Counted from the stretch's first letter, positions 23,247 through 31,793 are shown. The stretch is 36,620 nucleotides of DNA from an uncultured Bacteroides sp. (GCA_946628545.1 CAMOWU010000025.1:1-36620), one strand, 5' to 3'. A program made the numbers and translations. The notes: generated by a model not told the origin, from the sequence alone.

Positions 23247-24245
23247 ATGAATAATCAGCCAGAAAGAACTTATAGTTTGGATTTTGTCAAAGGTATTGCC
23301 GCATTGCTGATTGTATGTCTGCACTGCCCCAATACCGATTCCATCGACAGTTTCGTTCATGTGTTAGGCCGCATGGCTGTGCCCATGTTCTTTATCATCA
23401 CTGGCTATTTTCTGCCCCTCATGATTCAGAAAGGCCGCCTTCCTGGACATGCTAAGAAAATATTGGGCATACTGGTTGGCGCCACCGTGCTCTACCTGCT
23501 TCTGTTTGTCATCGGACACCACAACCAGAGCCTAAGTTCACTGTTTGAGAAGATTGTTGATTGGAAAAACTTGCCACAGAGATTTTTATGGGGTAGATTG
23601 CCCTTGTCCATGTATGCCGGACACTTGTGGTTTCTGGTGTCGATCCTTTATATATTGGTGATGATTGGTCTGTTTGTCAAGAAATACCCGCTGAAGAACC
23701 TGTATGTTCTTATTCCGCTACTTTTCTTGGCAGGATACGTGATCAGTTCTTTTGATGTGGACAATTCTTTGAGAGGATATTATCAGAACTATATTTTCAT
23801 CGGTTTTCCATACGTTCTGTTGGGTAGTTTTATCAACGGGAAAATGAAGGATATCCAGCTGAAGAACAGAACGTTGATCATGTTGATCATCTTCTTTTTC
23901 CTCATCTATGCCTTCGAGATTTTCCTTTATGTCAAGTTGGGATTGCCTTCTCATAGAGAACATTATCTGGCTATCATCCCTTTGGTCAGCTTGATATTGA
24001 TTGTTGCCGCTAAGAATCCGATGATAGGCCATCGTAGTTTCATCACTGTGATAGGCCGAAAATATTCAGTTTATATCTATGTGGTACATTTTTATATCGT
24101 GAACAATATGTGGCTTTTTACCCACCAACTGCCTTTTCAATCCAAGTTCCACATGTTGGCTTCCGTCCTCGTCAGCGTTCTGATATCCATATTCTATGTG
24201 AAGGCGAAGGATGGAATGAGAAGTCTTTATCAAAAGAAATCCTGA
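23247..24245 (+). CDS. Acyltransferase family 3 (OafA/YrhL-like) membrane protein
   Basis: A 332-residue integral membrane acyltransferase (Acyl_transf_3). The N-terminus has the family pattern RTYSLDFVKGIAALLIVCLHCP, with the conserved histidine in the first membrane helix, followed by RMAVPMFFIITGYFL in the second. About ten hydrophobic segments follow, including YAGHLWFLVSILYILVMIGL and YIYVVHFYIVNNMW. These enzymes transfer acetyl or other acyl groups to extracytoplasmic sugars such as O-antigen, capsule or peptidoglycan. The gene is last in the lptD run, which fits a role in surface glycan modification, but the substrate is unknown. It is complete and of usual length. Confidence 0.88.
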   Translation: MNNQPERTYSLDFVKGIAALLIVCLHCPNTDSIDSFVHVLGRMAVPMFFIITGYFLPLMIQKGRLPGHAKKILGILVGATVLYLLLFVIGHHNQSLSSLFEKIVDWKNLPQRFLWGRLPLSMYAGHLWFLVSILYILVMIGLFVKKYPLKNLYVLIPLLFLAGYVISSFDVDNSLRGYYQNYIFIGFPYVLLGSFINGKMKDIQLKNRTLIMLIIFFFLIYAFEIFLYVKLGLPSHREHYLAIIPLVSLILIVAAKNPMIGHRSFITVIGRKYSVYIYVVHFYIVNNMWLFTHQLPFQSKFHMLASVLVSVLISIFYVKAKDGMRSLYQKKS

Positions 24246-24270
24246 CCTCAAGCCTTTTGTATTTTCCAAA

Positions 24271-24300
24271 TAGGAGGTGCGGCATTCCTGCCGCACAAAA
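24271..24300. repeat. Family 1 palindrome, single copy
   Basis: TAGGAGG followed by the 20-base stem-loop GTGCGGCATTCCTGCCGCAC and AAAA, 25 bases after the acyltransferase stop and in its sense direction. A partial second unit (CAGCATTCCTGCCTAAC) follows at about 24304-24320. Confidence 0.85.
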
Positions 24301-24377
24301 TATTCAGCATTCCTGCCTAACACCCCAGAGTTGAGCCAAAAGAAGTGAAGGAAGTGGCTCAATTTCGTAAGTTTTGT

Positions 24378-24408
24378 TTTGGAATTTAAATAAAAATATG
24401 TATTTTTG
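24378..24408 (+). promoter_or_regulatory. Promoter of the AAA-ATPase_like gene
   Basis: TTTG (24378-24381), a 19-base spacer and TATTTTTG (24401-24408) match the Bacteroidetes -33/-7 consensus. The start codon is 26 bases downstream. Confidence 0.75.
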
Positions 24409-24434
24409 TCTGTGCATTTGTAAAAATACAGAAA

Positions 24435-26003
24435 ATGGGGAAATTCATTGACTTTGGCAACGAAGGATTCCAGTCGGCTCGCAACGGAGAATATATCGAT
24501 AAGTCAGGGCTGATAGAACGTATCAACAGGACACTGTTCAGTGAGCAACGTTTCAGTTGTGTCACACGAAGTCGTCGTTTTGGCAAGTCCATGGCGGCCA
24601 AGATGCTTTGCGCCTACTACGACCATTCTTGCGACTCGCGCGAACTATTCTCGGATCTGAAGATTGCCCTATCCCCGTCATACGAAAAACACCTCAACAA
24701 ATACCCGGTCATTTTTCTCGACATCTCCGATTTCGTGACTCGTTACAATGAAGATACCATCGTTAAAGAGATGGATGTACAGATTAGGGAAGACATTCAT
24801 TCTGTTTATACCGATGTGCCGGTATTGGACAGCGACGATCTGATGGACTATCTCTTCCGCATTGCTCAGGCAACAGAACAGCGGTTCATCTTCATCATTG
24901 ACGAGTGGGATGCTATCTGCCGTGAATTCAAGTCTGGTACGAAAGTTATGGATGAATATGTGAACTGGCTCAGGCGAATGTTCAAGGGAGGTCTTTCGAT
25001 GCGTGTCTTCGCTGCTGTTTATATGACAGGTATTCTGCCCATCAAGAAATACGACACTCAGTCGGCTCTCAACAACTTCATAGAATATTCCATGTTGGAA
25101 CCCAGAAGTCTTTCCCATTATTTTGGTTTTACCAAAGAGGAGGTGCAGGCTTTGTCAGCCCAAAACGGCATGGATTATGATGAATTGGAAAAATGGTACG
25201 ATGGTTACCAGATAGGCGATGAAACGTCGATTTTCAATCCCAACTCTGTGATTCAAGCTATTGATGTAGGCCGTTGTCGCAGTTATTGGGCTTCTACAGG
25301 TGCCTACGATGCTGTGTCCAACTATATCCAAATGAACTATGAGGGCTTGAAGGACCACATCATCCGTATGTTGGCTGGAGAACGCTGTAAGGTTGACCCT
25401 ACAGGATTCGGTAACGACATGTTTGACATCCGCAATAGGGATGATGTGTTGACCGTACTCATACATCTTGGTTACTTGTCTTATAACTGGCGCGACCGTG
25501 AATGTTATATTCCTAATCGGGAAGTGGCTGGCGAAATGGTGAATGCCATCAAAACCAACAACTGGCAGCGTCTGACAGATGCCATAGAACAGTCGGAGCA
25601 ACTGCTCAAATCCACCCTTATGGGTGACGAGAAAGCTGTTGCTATAGGTATAGAACTGGCACATGACGAGAACACCAGCATTCTCTCCTATAATGATGAG
25701 AATTCTTTAGCTTGCGTACTCACTATTGCATACTATTACGCCCGCAATGATTATGTGATTCACCGTGAATTAGCCAGTGGCAAAGGTTTTGCGGATTTAG
25801 TTCTTATTCCGAGAAAAAGCGTGGATTCACCAGCCATGGTGATTGAACTCAAATACAACCATGATGCAGACTCAGCCATCGACCAAATCCACCGCAAGTG
25901 TTATCCCGCCAAAGTGAAGCAATACACTGGCAACCTACTCCTGGTCGGCATCAGCTACGACCGCAAGACCAAGACCCATGAGTGCGTAATTGAAAGGTTA
26001 TAG
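24435..26003 (+). CDS. AAA-ATPase_like / PDDEXK_9 protein (DUF1703-type)
   Basis: A 522-residue protein with an N-terminal AAA-ATPase_like domain (PF09820) and a C-terminal PDDEXK_9 nuclease-fold domain (PF08011). The opening FIDFGNEGFQSARNGEYIDKS is the family's 'xFxxxR-x-x-x-Y-VDKT' element. The P-loop is TRSRRFGKSMAAKML near 46-60, and Walker B FIFIIDEWDAI lies near 155. The nuclease-like end shows GKGFADLVLIPRK with Asp and AMVIELKYNHD with Glu-x-Lys, followed by QIHRKCYP. Such genes occur in many copies in Bacteroidales and some Fusobacteria; their role is unknown, and mobile-element or defence functions have been suggested. It has its own promoter. It converges on the carbonic anhydrase gene with one base between the stops. 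Confidence 0.88.
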   Translation: MGKFIDFGNEGFQSARNGEYIDKSGLIERINRTLFSEQRFSCVTRSRRFGKSMAAKMLCAYYDHSCDSRELFSDLKIALSPSYEKHLNKYPVIFLDISDFVTRYNEDTIVKEMDVQIREDIHSVYTDVPVLDSDDLMDYLFRIAQATEQRFIFIIDEWDAICREFKSGTKVMDEYVNWLRRMFKGGLSMRVFAAVYMTGILPIKKYDTQSALNNFIEYSMLEPRSLSHYFGFTKEEVQALSAQNGMDYDELEKWYDGYQIGDETSIFNPNSVIQAIDVGRCRSYWASTGAYDAVSNYIQMNYEGLKDHIIRMLAGERCKVDPTGFGNDMFDIRNRDDVLTVLIHLGYLSYNWRDRECYIPNREVAGEMVNAIKTNNWQRLTDAIEQSEQLLKSTLMGDEKAVAIGIELAHDENTSILSYNDENSLACVLTIAYYYARNDYVIHRELASGKGFADLVLIPRKSVDSPAMVIELKYNHDADSAIDQIHRKCYPAKVKQYTGNLLLVGISYDRKTKTHECVIERL

Positions 26004-26004
26004 G

Positions 26005-26547
26005 TTATTGTATTTCTTCCAGTTCTCCTGTTTCGGAGTCAATGATGAAGCCGCGGACCACAATGTCTTTTGGCACAAGTGGATGGGTCTGGATGGTCTC
26101 TACTGTTTTTCTTACGGATGTTGGCGTGTCTTTGAATCCTTCCAGCCAATGGTGGAGGTCCATGCCGCATTTCTGGATGGTGTCGAGCGTTTCGTCTGTC
26201 ACACCTCGGCGGTTCATCTCGTGGCGGAAATGGTCGAAACTCATGTGGCAGGCACCGCAATGAGAGTGTGCCACTACCATGATTTCTTCTACGCCCAGTT
26301 CATAGATGGCGACAATCAGACTGCGCATGGCAGAGTCGAAAGCTGAGATGACCAAGCCTCCTGCATTCTTGATGATCTTGGCATCGCCGTTCTTCAGTCC
26401 GAGTGCGGCGGGCAGCAGTTCTGTGAGTCGTGTGTCCATACATGAAAGTACAGCCAATTTTTTGTCGGGATATTTGTCCGTCAGGAACTTCTCGTAGGCT
26501 CTTTGTTCTACGAAAGTCTTATTGTAACTGATAATCTGGTCAATCAT
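26005..26547 (-). CDS. Beta-class carbonic anhydrase
   Basis: A 180-residue zinc enzyme that interconverts CO2 and bicarbonate in the cytosol. The zinc site is visible as Cys36 in LSCMDTR (with the Asp38-Arg40 dyad) and His94/Cys97 in AHSHCGACH. NAGGLVISAFDSAMRSL is the usual intervening helix segment. The length is that of the short, plant- and archaeal-like beta subclass. It has its own upstream promoter and no same-strand partner. Bicarbonate supply for carboxylation and succinate pathways is the normal role in these anaerobes. Confidence 0.93.
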   Translation of the reverse strand: MIDQIISYNKTFVEQRAYEKFLTDKYPDKKLAVLSCMDTRLTELLPAALGLKNGDAKIIKNAGGLVISAFDSAMRSLIVAIYELGVEEIMVVAHSHCGACHMSFDHFRHEMNRRGVTDETLDTIQKCGMDLHHWLEGFKDTPTSVRKTVETIQTHPLVPKDIVVRGFIIDSETGELEEIQ

Positions 26548-26620
26548 ATTTGGTGTGTATGAGAGTTGATGAGTAGATTTCTGTAAAAAAGTGGAAACCC
26601 CTTGTTGTGTTTTGCTGATT

Positions 26621-26651
26621 CAAAATTATGAATAATTTCGTATATAGCGAA
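26621..26651 (-). promoter_or_regulatory. Promoter of the carbonic anhydrase gene
   Basis: On the minus strand, TTCG (26651-26648, one base off TTTG) stands 19 bases before TAATTTTG (26628-26621). The leader to the ATG would be about 65 bases. Confidence 0.55.
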
Positions 26652-26717
26652 AGATGTCGGCATAAATACTGCGAAAAAGGCCGTTTCGCATATTTTGTGC
26701 GCTTTTTTTACAACCTG

Positions 26718-26829
26718 TAGGGACGCGACGTGTCGCGTCCGAATGATAGCAGACGCAACATGTCACGACCGAATCATAACAGTCGCGACGTGTCGCGTCC
26801 GAATGATAGCAGACACAACGTGTCGCTTA
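26718..26829. repeat. Family 2 repeat array: four units with exact 30-base period
   Basis: TAGGGACGCGACGTGTCGCGTCC opens the array, split here as TAGG and GACGCGACGTGTCGCGTCC. Units begin at 26722, 26752, 26782 and 26812, each a 19-base palindrome-like part followed by GAATGATAGCA or a variant. Units 1 and 3 are nearly perfect; units 2 and 4 have decayed. It lies upstream of the carbonic anhydrase gene. The first part of 26548-26717 has no gene. Confidence 0.85.
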
Positions 26830-26880
26830 AGGTTTTTCTATATATCGTTTATCCGCGCAATGATTCATCCTATCCATTGA

Positions 26881-27019
26881 TAGGAGGTTCGGCATTCCTG
26901 CCGAACATTTTGTTCGCCATTCCTGCCGAACGTTTTTTTGTTCGCCATTCCTGCCGAACGTTTTTTTGTGCGCCATTCCTGCCGAACTTTTTTGTGCGGC
27001 AGGAATGCTGCACCTCCTA
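26881..27019. repeat. 139-bp family 1 composite element with inverted ends and internal tandem units
   Basis: The element starts TAGGAGGTTCGGCATTCC and ends GGAATGCTGCACCTCCTA. Inside are three more units of TTCGCCATTCCTGCCGAAC or a variant, separated by runs of T. The first stem is GTTCGGCA/TGCCGAAC, a paired change from GTGCGGCA/TGCCGCAC. It ends 14 bases before the flavodoxin stop codon on the other strand. Confidence 0.85.
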
Positions 27020-27033
27020 ATATATTTCTTTTG

Positions 27034-28113
27034 TTACTTCACCAAGATTTTCTTGCCATTCTTGATAACAATACCTTTTTGTCCCTCTGTCGCAATCATC
27101 CCGTTCAGTGTGTAACCCAGGGAAGCCTCATCTGTATTGTCAGCCTTCATCGAATGAATGCCGGAAGCGTCCCCAACGGTTTCTATGCGGATGGTTCCTG
27201 TGAGTTGCCTGATATTATCGGCACCCGAGGTAGCCTTGCCGAGGATATACAATCCACTATAACGACTGGCTGCGCCATAGAACATCACGACATTGCCCCA
27301 GGGTGAGAATAAAGCCAGAGTTCCGGCTGGGCAGTCGCCCTCAATGCAGTCTGCCCCGTGGCTGACCTCCGTAGGAGGGTAGAAAATTTTCTCGTTGTTG
27401 CCGTAGTTCTCAACTGTGACCTCCAAGGGCAGCATCTGATAGAGCGATTTGGCGGCACTGGTCTCGTTGAGTTCGTAGGTGATGGTATTTGTGCCATCCG
27501 AAACCCGTATCTTCATGGCGTCTGATATGTTGTTGTCGGTGAAGTTGATTTGTTGCAGCCACTGGCTGACGAGCGAGCTGGCAATGCTGACTTGTGAGGA
27601 ACGGATCCACAAGCTCTTGCTATAGTATTTGCCGTTGGAAACCAATCGCTTGCAGTCTGCCTCCACGCCGCTGATACCACTGCTGGCACTCGACACAATC
27701 AGTCCGATGTTCTTGCCGGTCATCTGGAATCCGTAGTTGAAGAGGAAAGTCTGCATTGGAGCCGCCATTTGGCTCCACCAAAGTGGGGTGACGATGATGA
27801 TGTTCTGATAGTCGCTTATCGAAACGCTGACAGGGTCGATGGCTGGATAGCTGCTTTCATTGTTGGGGTTGGCCTTGATGGCATTGAGCAGTTGAGTGCC
27901 TAAGGCGTAGTTGTTCGCCTCGTACCGCAGTCCTTTCTCTGCGGGCTGAATCTCCAGAACGTCAGCCGTGATCTGGTTGGACAGCGCATTTGTAATGGAC
28001 TTGCAGTTGCCTGTGTAGCTGTAGTACACAATCAGTGTCTTTGCCTGGACCGAAGCAAGGCTGACGGTCAGCAGGAGTGTGAAGAATAGGATGGTTCTCT
28101 TCATTGTCGTCAT
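27034..28113 (-). CDS. Exported flavodoxin-like / cyclophilin-like fusion protein with C-terminal sorting-like tail
   Basis: A 359-residue exported protein. The signal peptide MKRTILFFTLLLTVSLASVQA (Met4 is a likely alternative start at 28104) is followed by a flavodoxin domain with the FMN loop YYSYTGNCKSIT and IIIVTPLWWSQMAAPMQTFL. From about residue 200 a cyclophilin-like beta-barrel (Cyclophil_like2 type) follows, with PLEVTVENYGNNEKIFYPP and PAGTLALFSPWGNVVMFYG. The end, LGYTLNGMIATEGQKGIVIKNGKKILVK, resembles the type A C-terminal domains of type IX secretion substrates in Bacteroidales. A flavodoxin outside the cytoplasm is unusual, because FMN must be loaded or exported with it. It is the last gene of a three-gene redox-type operon. 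Confidence 0.85.
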   Translation of the reverse strand: MTTMKRTILFFTLLLTVSLASVQAKTLIVYYSYTGNCKSITNALSNQITADVLEIQPAEKGLRYEANNYALGTQLLNAIKANPNNESSYPAIDPVSVSISDYQNIIIVTPLWWSQMAAPMQTFLFNYGFQMTGKNIGLIVSSASSGISGVEADCKRLVSNGKYYSKSLWIRSSQVSIASSLVSQWLQQINFTDNNISDAMKIRVSDGTNTITYELNETSAAKSLYQMLPLEVTVENYGNNEKIFYPPTEVSHGADCIEGDCPAGTLALFSPWGNVVMFYGAASRYSGLYILGKATSGADNIRQLTGTIRIETVGDASGIHSMKADNTDEASLGYTLNGMIATEGQKGIVIKNGKKILVK

Positions 28114-28119
28114 TTTGTT

Positions 28120-29304
28120 TTATTTGTCAGATTCCACGCTTCGGATGCAGCTGAGGGCATTGAGCGTGCGAGGATAGCCGATGAAGGGAAGGTTGGAGGA
28201 GATGACGGCAATGAGCATATCCTTGTCGTTGCCTACATGGTAGTTGCCGGCGATATGTCCCTTCAGTTGCGGTTCGCAACCACCTTGTGCGGCGAGGAAA
28301 CAAAATGTGATTAGCTCACGCATCTTCAGGTCGAGCCCCGTGCGAGTGTAGTAGTCACCAAAGCAGTTGTCGGCCAGCCATTTGTTGATGTGGCGGCTGT
28401 CTTCTGGACCAGATTTCCAGAAGTCGCGCATGCCGTCGCCGAAACAGCCGACCTGTGCCTCTGTACCCGCTTCGCGACGGTTCTCCATCGTGGTGGTCTG
28501 CTGTGAGGCCAGCGGCAATGCGATGCCACGGGCAGTCAGTATCTCATTCGTGGCAGTCAGGAACGGACGGACGCGTCCCATGCCCAGATAAGCGGTGGCT
28601 TGATAGACGATTTCCTTCACTTCAACAGGTGTCACGCCCTTGTTGAGTGCCTCTGGCAGCAGTGCCCGATATTCGTCTATGCCCTGACAACCCAAGAGTG
28701 TTGCCAAATAGCAGATATAGCGGGTGTGGTCATCAAGGCGCGTCTTCACCTGATCCACCACCTCGCCGAAGGCGAAATCATTGAAACGCTGCATGTATTC
28801 ACCATCGGCGACGCTGAGCATTTCGCCACTGGCGGGCAGTTTGTCGTAATCTGCATCTGTGACAGGCTCCAGCCACTCGTTGGAAGCACCTTCCTCAACC
28901 TTCGTCATATAAGTGATGTGCTGCATCCATGAGTCTTTGGCTGCACCGTGCCAGTGCTTTGCCTCGGCTGGAATGGCAACTACCACCCCAGGGCGCAGTA
29001 CAACAGGCTTCTTTCCCTCTTCGACATACCAGCCGCAACCAGCCACGCAGACGAGCACCTGCACCGACTTGTGGTGGATGTGCCAGTTGTTGCGGCAACG
29101 GGGCTCGAAGGTGACGTTCACAGGGCCTCCGTTCTCGGCATCGAGAGGAGCCAGATAACTGTTGCCGATGAAATATTGGGCGTAAGCTGTGTTCAGCTCG
29201 CCCTTCGGCCATACATTAAAATCCACGTTCTCTTTCATGTTCTCTTGTGCATTGATATGCGCCACTGCCAAGAGCAGCGCTATGACGGTTGTAATAATTC
29301 TCAT
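28120..29304 (-). CDS. Cupin - double carboxymuconolactone decarboxylase (CMD/AhpD-like) fusion, exported
   Basis: A 394-residue protein with signal peptide MRIITTVIALLLAVAHINAQ. I choose 29304 because the preceding 12 codons would spoil it. Residues about 25-145 are a cupin with metal-type histidines in NNWHIHHKSVQVLV and AEAKHWHGA. Two CMD-like helical domains follow: the first around VDQVKTRLDDHTRYICYLATLLGCQG and GVTPVEVKEIVYQATAYLGM, the second around MRELITFCFLAAQGGCEPQLKGHI. CMD proteins include decarboxylases and AhpD-type peroxidase partners with a CxxC pair; no CxxC is seen here, so thiol peroxidase activity is doubtful. The gene lies between the aldo/keto reductase and the flavodoxin, 6 bases from the latter. 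The substrate is unknown. Confidence 0.85.
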   Translation of the reverse strand: MRIITTVIALLLAVAHINAQENMKENVDFNVWPKGELNTAYAQYFIGNSYLAPLDAENGGPVNVTFEPRCRNNWHIHHKSVQVLVCVAGCGWYVEEGKKPVVLRPGVVVAIPAEAKHWHGAAKDSWMQHITYMTKVEEGASNEWLEPVTDADYDKLPASGEMLSVADGEYMQRFNDFAFGEVVDQVKTRLDDHTRYICYLATLLGCQGIDEYRALLPEALNKGVTPVEVKEIVYQATAYLGMGRVRPFLTATNEILTARGIALPLASQQTTTMENRREAGTEAQVGCFGDGMRDFWKSGPEDSRHINKWLADNCFGDYYTRTGLDLKMRELITFCFLAAQGGCEPQLKGHIAGNYHVGNDKDMLIAVISSNLPFIGYPRTLNALSCIRSVESDK

Positions 29305-29387
29305 TGTTTTGTCTGAAATAGTTGTTGGGCATTCTTCCATAGGATCATCTCCTGATACGGTGCAAGGTCTGGCACGCTCGTGAGATA

Positions 29388-30323
29388 CTATTCCATACTG
29401 TGTTCCCAGCCGCCACGGGTGTCAATGCCTGTGGCGTCGGCGAGTTGTTCCAAACGGGTTACCTCTTCGGCTGTCAACTGTATCTTGGCAGCCTCGGCTG
29501 CCTCGATGACATGCCGTTCCTTCGTGGCTCCTATGATGGGCATGGTGCCCTTTGCGATAGCCCAGGCAATGCCGATCTGAGAACAACTGGCTCCGTACTT
29601 CTCGCCGATAGCTTTCATCTCGTTGGTCAGTGCTTCCAGCTGCGGAAGCACGGGGTTGTACTTCTGTCCGCGCTCACTCTCCTCGGGCAGCGGATTCTCC
29701 TTGTTGTATTTACCAGAGAGCGCGCCTTGCTCCAACACCATGTAGGCCCAGAACTCGATACCGTTTTCCTTGCAAAAGTCCAGCTCGCCGCCTTTTTCCG
29801 ACGAGCGATAGAGCAATGAGAAATGGTTCTGAACGGCAGAAACCTTGAAGCCTGCCTCGGCGAGAATCTCGTTGGCGCGCTGGATCTCCTTGATGTTATG
29901 GTTCGACACGCCCACACGCTTCACTTTACCCGACTGCAGCAGGGGGATCAGCCCTGGAGTCCAACGCTCCACGTCCATCGGGTTGTGAATCCAGTAGATG
30001 TCGATGTAGTCGCAGCCCATGCGATCGATAGACGCATCAGCCATCTTCTCCACAGAATTTTCGAACACCTCAGCGATCTGTGGCGTGAACTTCGTGGAAA
30101 TCTGCACATCCTTGCGGTCATACGCCTTTGCCAATGAGCCGAGAATCTTCTCCGACTCGCCCATGCCGTAGGCTGTTGCAGTGTCCCAAAGGCTCAGTCC
30201 TGCTTTCATCGCCGCATCGAATACGGGTTTCAGGTTCTCAACGTCGGTCTTGCTGCCAAAGACCTTGTCACCTCCAAATGCACCTGCGCCCCAGGCCCAG
30301 GTGCCTAATGCAATTTTTGCCAT
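29388..30323 (-). CDS. Aldo/keto reductase
   Basis: An NAD(P)H-dependent oxidoreductase with a TIM barrel. The start MAKIALGTWAWGAGAFGGD is the usual first strand. Catalytic positions can be seen in LSLWDTATAYGMGESEKILG (Asp and Tyr), QISTKFTP (Lys) and DIYWIHNP (His). The cofactor-binding end has GIAWAIAKGTMPIIGATKERHVIEA. No signal peptide is present, so it is cytosolic. It is the first gene of the AKR/cupin-CMD/flavodoxin run, with 83 bases before the next start. Such trios in Bacteroidales suggest aldehyde or quinone detoxification, which is inference. Met1 and Met2 are adjacent; I use the second. Confidence 0.9.
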   Translation of the reverse strand: MAKIALGTWAWGAGAFGGDKVFGSKTDVENLKPVFDAAMKAGLSLWDTATAYGMGESEKILGSLAKAYDRKDVQISTKFTPQIAEVFENSVEKMADASIDRMGCDYIDIYWIHNPMDVERWTPGLIPLLQSGKVKRVGVSNHNIKEIQRANEILAEAGFKVSAVQNHFSLLYRSSEKGGELDFCKENGIEFWAYMVLEQGALSGKYNKENPLPEESERGQKYNPVLPQLEALTNEMKAIGEKYGASCSQIGIAWAIAKGTMPIIGATKERHVIEAAEAAKIQLTAEEVTRLEQLADATGIDTRGGWEHSME

Positions 30324-30466
30324 CATATTCTTTTATTTGTTGATTAGTTTGACTTTGGTGAGATGATGCATTCAGACGAGAACTCTAACTTGTTTGAATG
30401 GCAGAGCGCGAAAGGGTGAGGGTAGGGGGCTCTGCCCTGAAAATACATCTTCACTGTTTCTAATGG

Positions 30467-30474
30467 CAAAGGTA
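30467..30474 (-). promoter_or_regulatory. -7 element (TACCTTTG) upstream of the aldo/keto reductase
   Basis: On the minus strand TACCTTTG fits TAnnTTTG and lies about 145 bases before the gene. No matching -33 was found. The rest of 30327-30593 has no gene; a plus-strand TAACTTTG at 30551-30558 points into the opposite side of the DMT gene and is probably chance. Confidence 0.4.
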
Positions 30475-30593
30475 CAATGAAAATACAGTCAGCTTGTTAA
30501 TTAAAATACAGATTGTTCTACCAAAACCACCGAATCAGACAAAAAAAGTGTAACTTTGTAGTTGTAATGAAGGAAATTACGCATATATTCCAT

Positions 30594-31526
30594 TTACGAT
30601 TTCCATCGCCAGGTCTTTTTGACGATGGAGGTGATGGTATGCGTGATTGTACGCAGATGGAAGTTCTTACCCAGCACAATCAGCAGGACGGCTGAAAGAA
30701 TGAGCACAATTCCGACGGCAAGACGTAGGGTGAATGATTCACCAAACAGTGTCACACCAATGGCGACAGCAGTCAATGGCTCCAGGGCGCCCATGATGGC
30801 TGTAGGCGTGGCTCCCACCTCGTGAACTGCTACGGTCATCAGTACCAGTGAGAGAACCGTTGGCACCAGCCCCAACCAACAGGCAAAGAACCATGCTCGC
30901 GGAGACGGGGGCAGCATCAGATGCAGGTCGGGAGAGGTCAGCGAGTAGGCCAGCAAAGACATCATACAGATCAACAGCACATAGAACGTGAGTTTCAACG
31001 ACGACATGCGGATGCTCGACTGGTTGACCACTACGATATATACGGCGTATGTCAGCGACGACATCATGACCAGAAACACGCCTGTCGTACTGAGCGAAAC
31101 GCCTGTATCACCCCTGTAGAGCAAGCAGATGCCTGCTAATGCGAGAATGATGGCCGTTACCGTTGATGCCGTTACCTTCTCTTTGAAGCATGCAGCCATA
31201 ATGACTGCCACCATGACGGGATAGACAAAAAGGATGGTAGAGGCGATGCCGGCATCCATGAATCGGAAACTCTGATAATACGTGATGCTCGATGTGGCAA
31301 AGAGCAGGCCGAGTGAGCCAAGCGTCTTCAATTCTCCACCACTGATTCGGAAAGATTTACGCTCGATGAGCAACATGACAGCCAGCATCAGCACCGCCAT
31401 GGAGAAACGATAGAAAAGGACGGACGAGGTATTCACGCCCTCCTCATAAAGTGGCAAGGCACCAAACGGATTAGTGCCATAGCAGACTGCCGCCAGTATG
31501 CCGCAGATGATTCCTTTATGCTTCAT
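30594..31526 (-). CDS. DMT/EamA family transporter
   Basis: A 310-residue inner-membrane protein with two EamA repeats and about ten membrane helices. Helix 1 is GIICGILAAVCYGTNPFGALPLY, the first repeat ends around SVTA-type small-residue helices (TVTAIILALAGICLLYRG), and the second repeat contains PTAIMGALEPLTAVAIGVTLFGE, the family's most conserved segment. Such proteins export or import amino acids, nucleotides or other small metabolites; the substrate cannot be predicted. I choose MKHKGII at 31526 because a -7 element at 31563-31570 would put the transcription start downstream of the longer start at 31565. Confidence 0.88.
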   Translation of the reverse strand: MKHKGIICGILAAVCYGTNPFGALPLYEEGVNTSSVLFYRFSMAVLMLAVMLLIERKSFRISGGELKTLGSLGLLFATSSITYYQSFRFMDAGIASTILFVYPVMVAVIMAACFKEKVTASTVTAIILALAGICLLYRGDTGVSLSTTGVFLVMMSSLTYAVYIVVVNQSSIRMSSLKLTFYVLLICMMSLLAYSLTSPDLHLMLPPSPRAWFFACWLGLVPTVLSLVLMTVAVHEVGATPTAIMGALEPLTAVAIGVTLFGESFTLRLAVGIVLILSAVLLIVLGKNFHLRTITHTITSIVKKTWRWKS

Positions 31527-31562
31527 TCTACAAAAATCAATGACCTTATTTTTTTCAGGGTG

Positions 31563-31570
31563 CAAAGTTA
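31563..31570 (-). promoter_or_regulatory. -7 element (TAACTTTG) of the DMT transporter gene
   Basis: Minus-strand TAACTTTG, 37 bases before the chosen ATG. It decides the start of that gene. The -33 box is weak. Confidence 0.5.
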
Positions 31571-31793
31571 CGAAGAAATCCCCAAACCTGTATCCCTGAA
31601 TCTGGTTTTACTGTCGTCCTTTTATCTATTCACCCTATATCCTTTTGGGTCGCTGTGCTCAAAATTTCAGGAAAATCTCTTAGGATAATAATTCAGAAAT
31701 TTTTGAATCAAATTTTTCGGTAATTTTGAGCGTAGCGACCCTCAACAACAGCCTCTTTTCTATATGACAAACATGTTATTTCATTGTTTACGG

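Noticed and set aside
24435-26003. Transposase or phage gene
   Set aside because: The N-terminal P-loop and the C-terminal PDDEXK_9 features identify the AAA-ATPase_like family; no mobile-element ends or phage genes are adjacent.
26718-26829. CRISPR array
   Set aside because: The period is regular, but both the palindrome and the linker repeat; there are no unique spacers and no cas genes.
26695-27306. Plus-strand reading frames across both repeat arrays
   Set aside because: Their translations are just repeated DATCRVRMIA- or FVRHSCRT-like strings produced by the DNA repeats.
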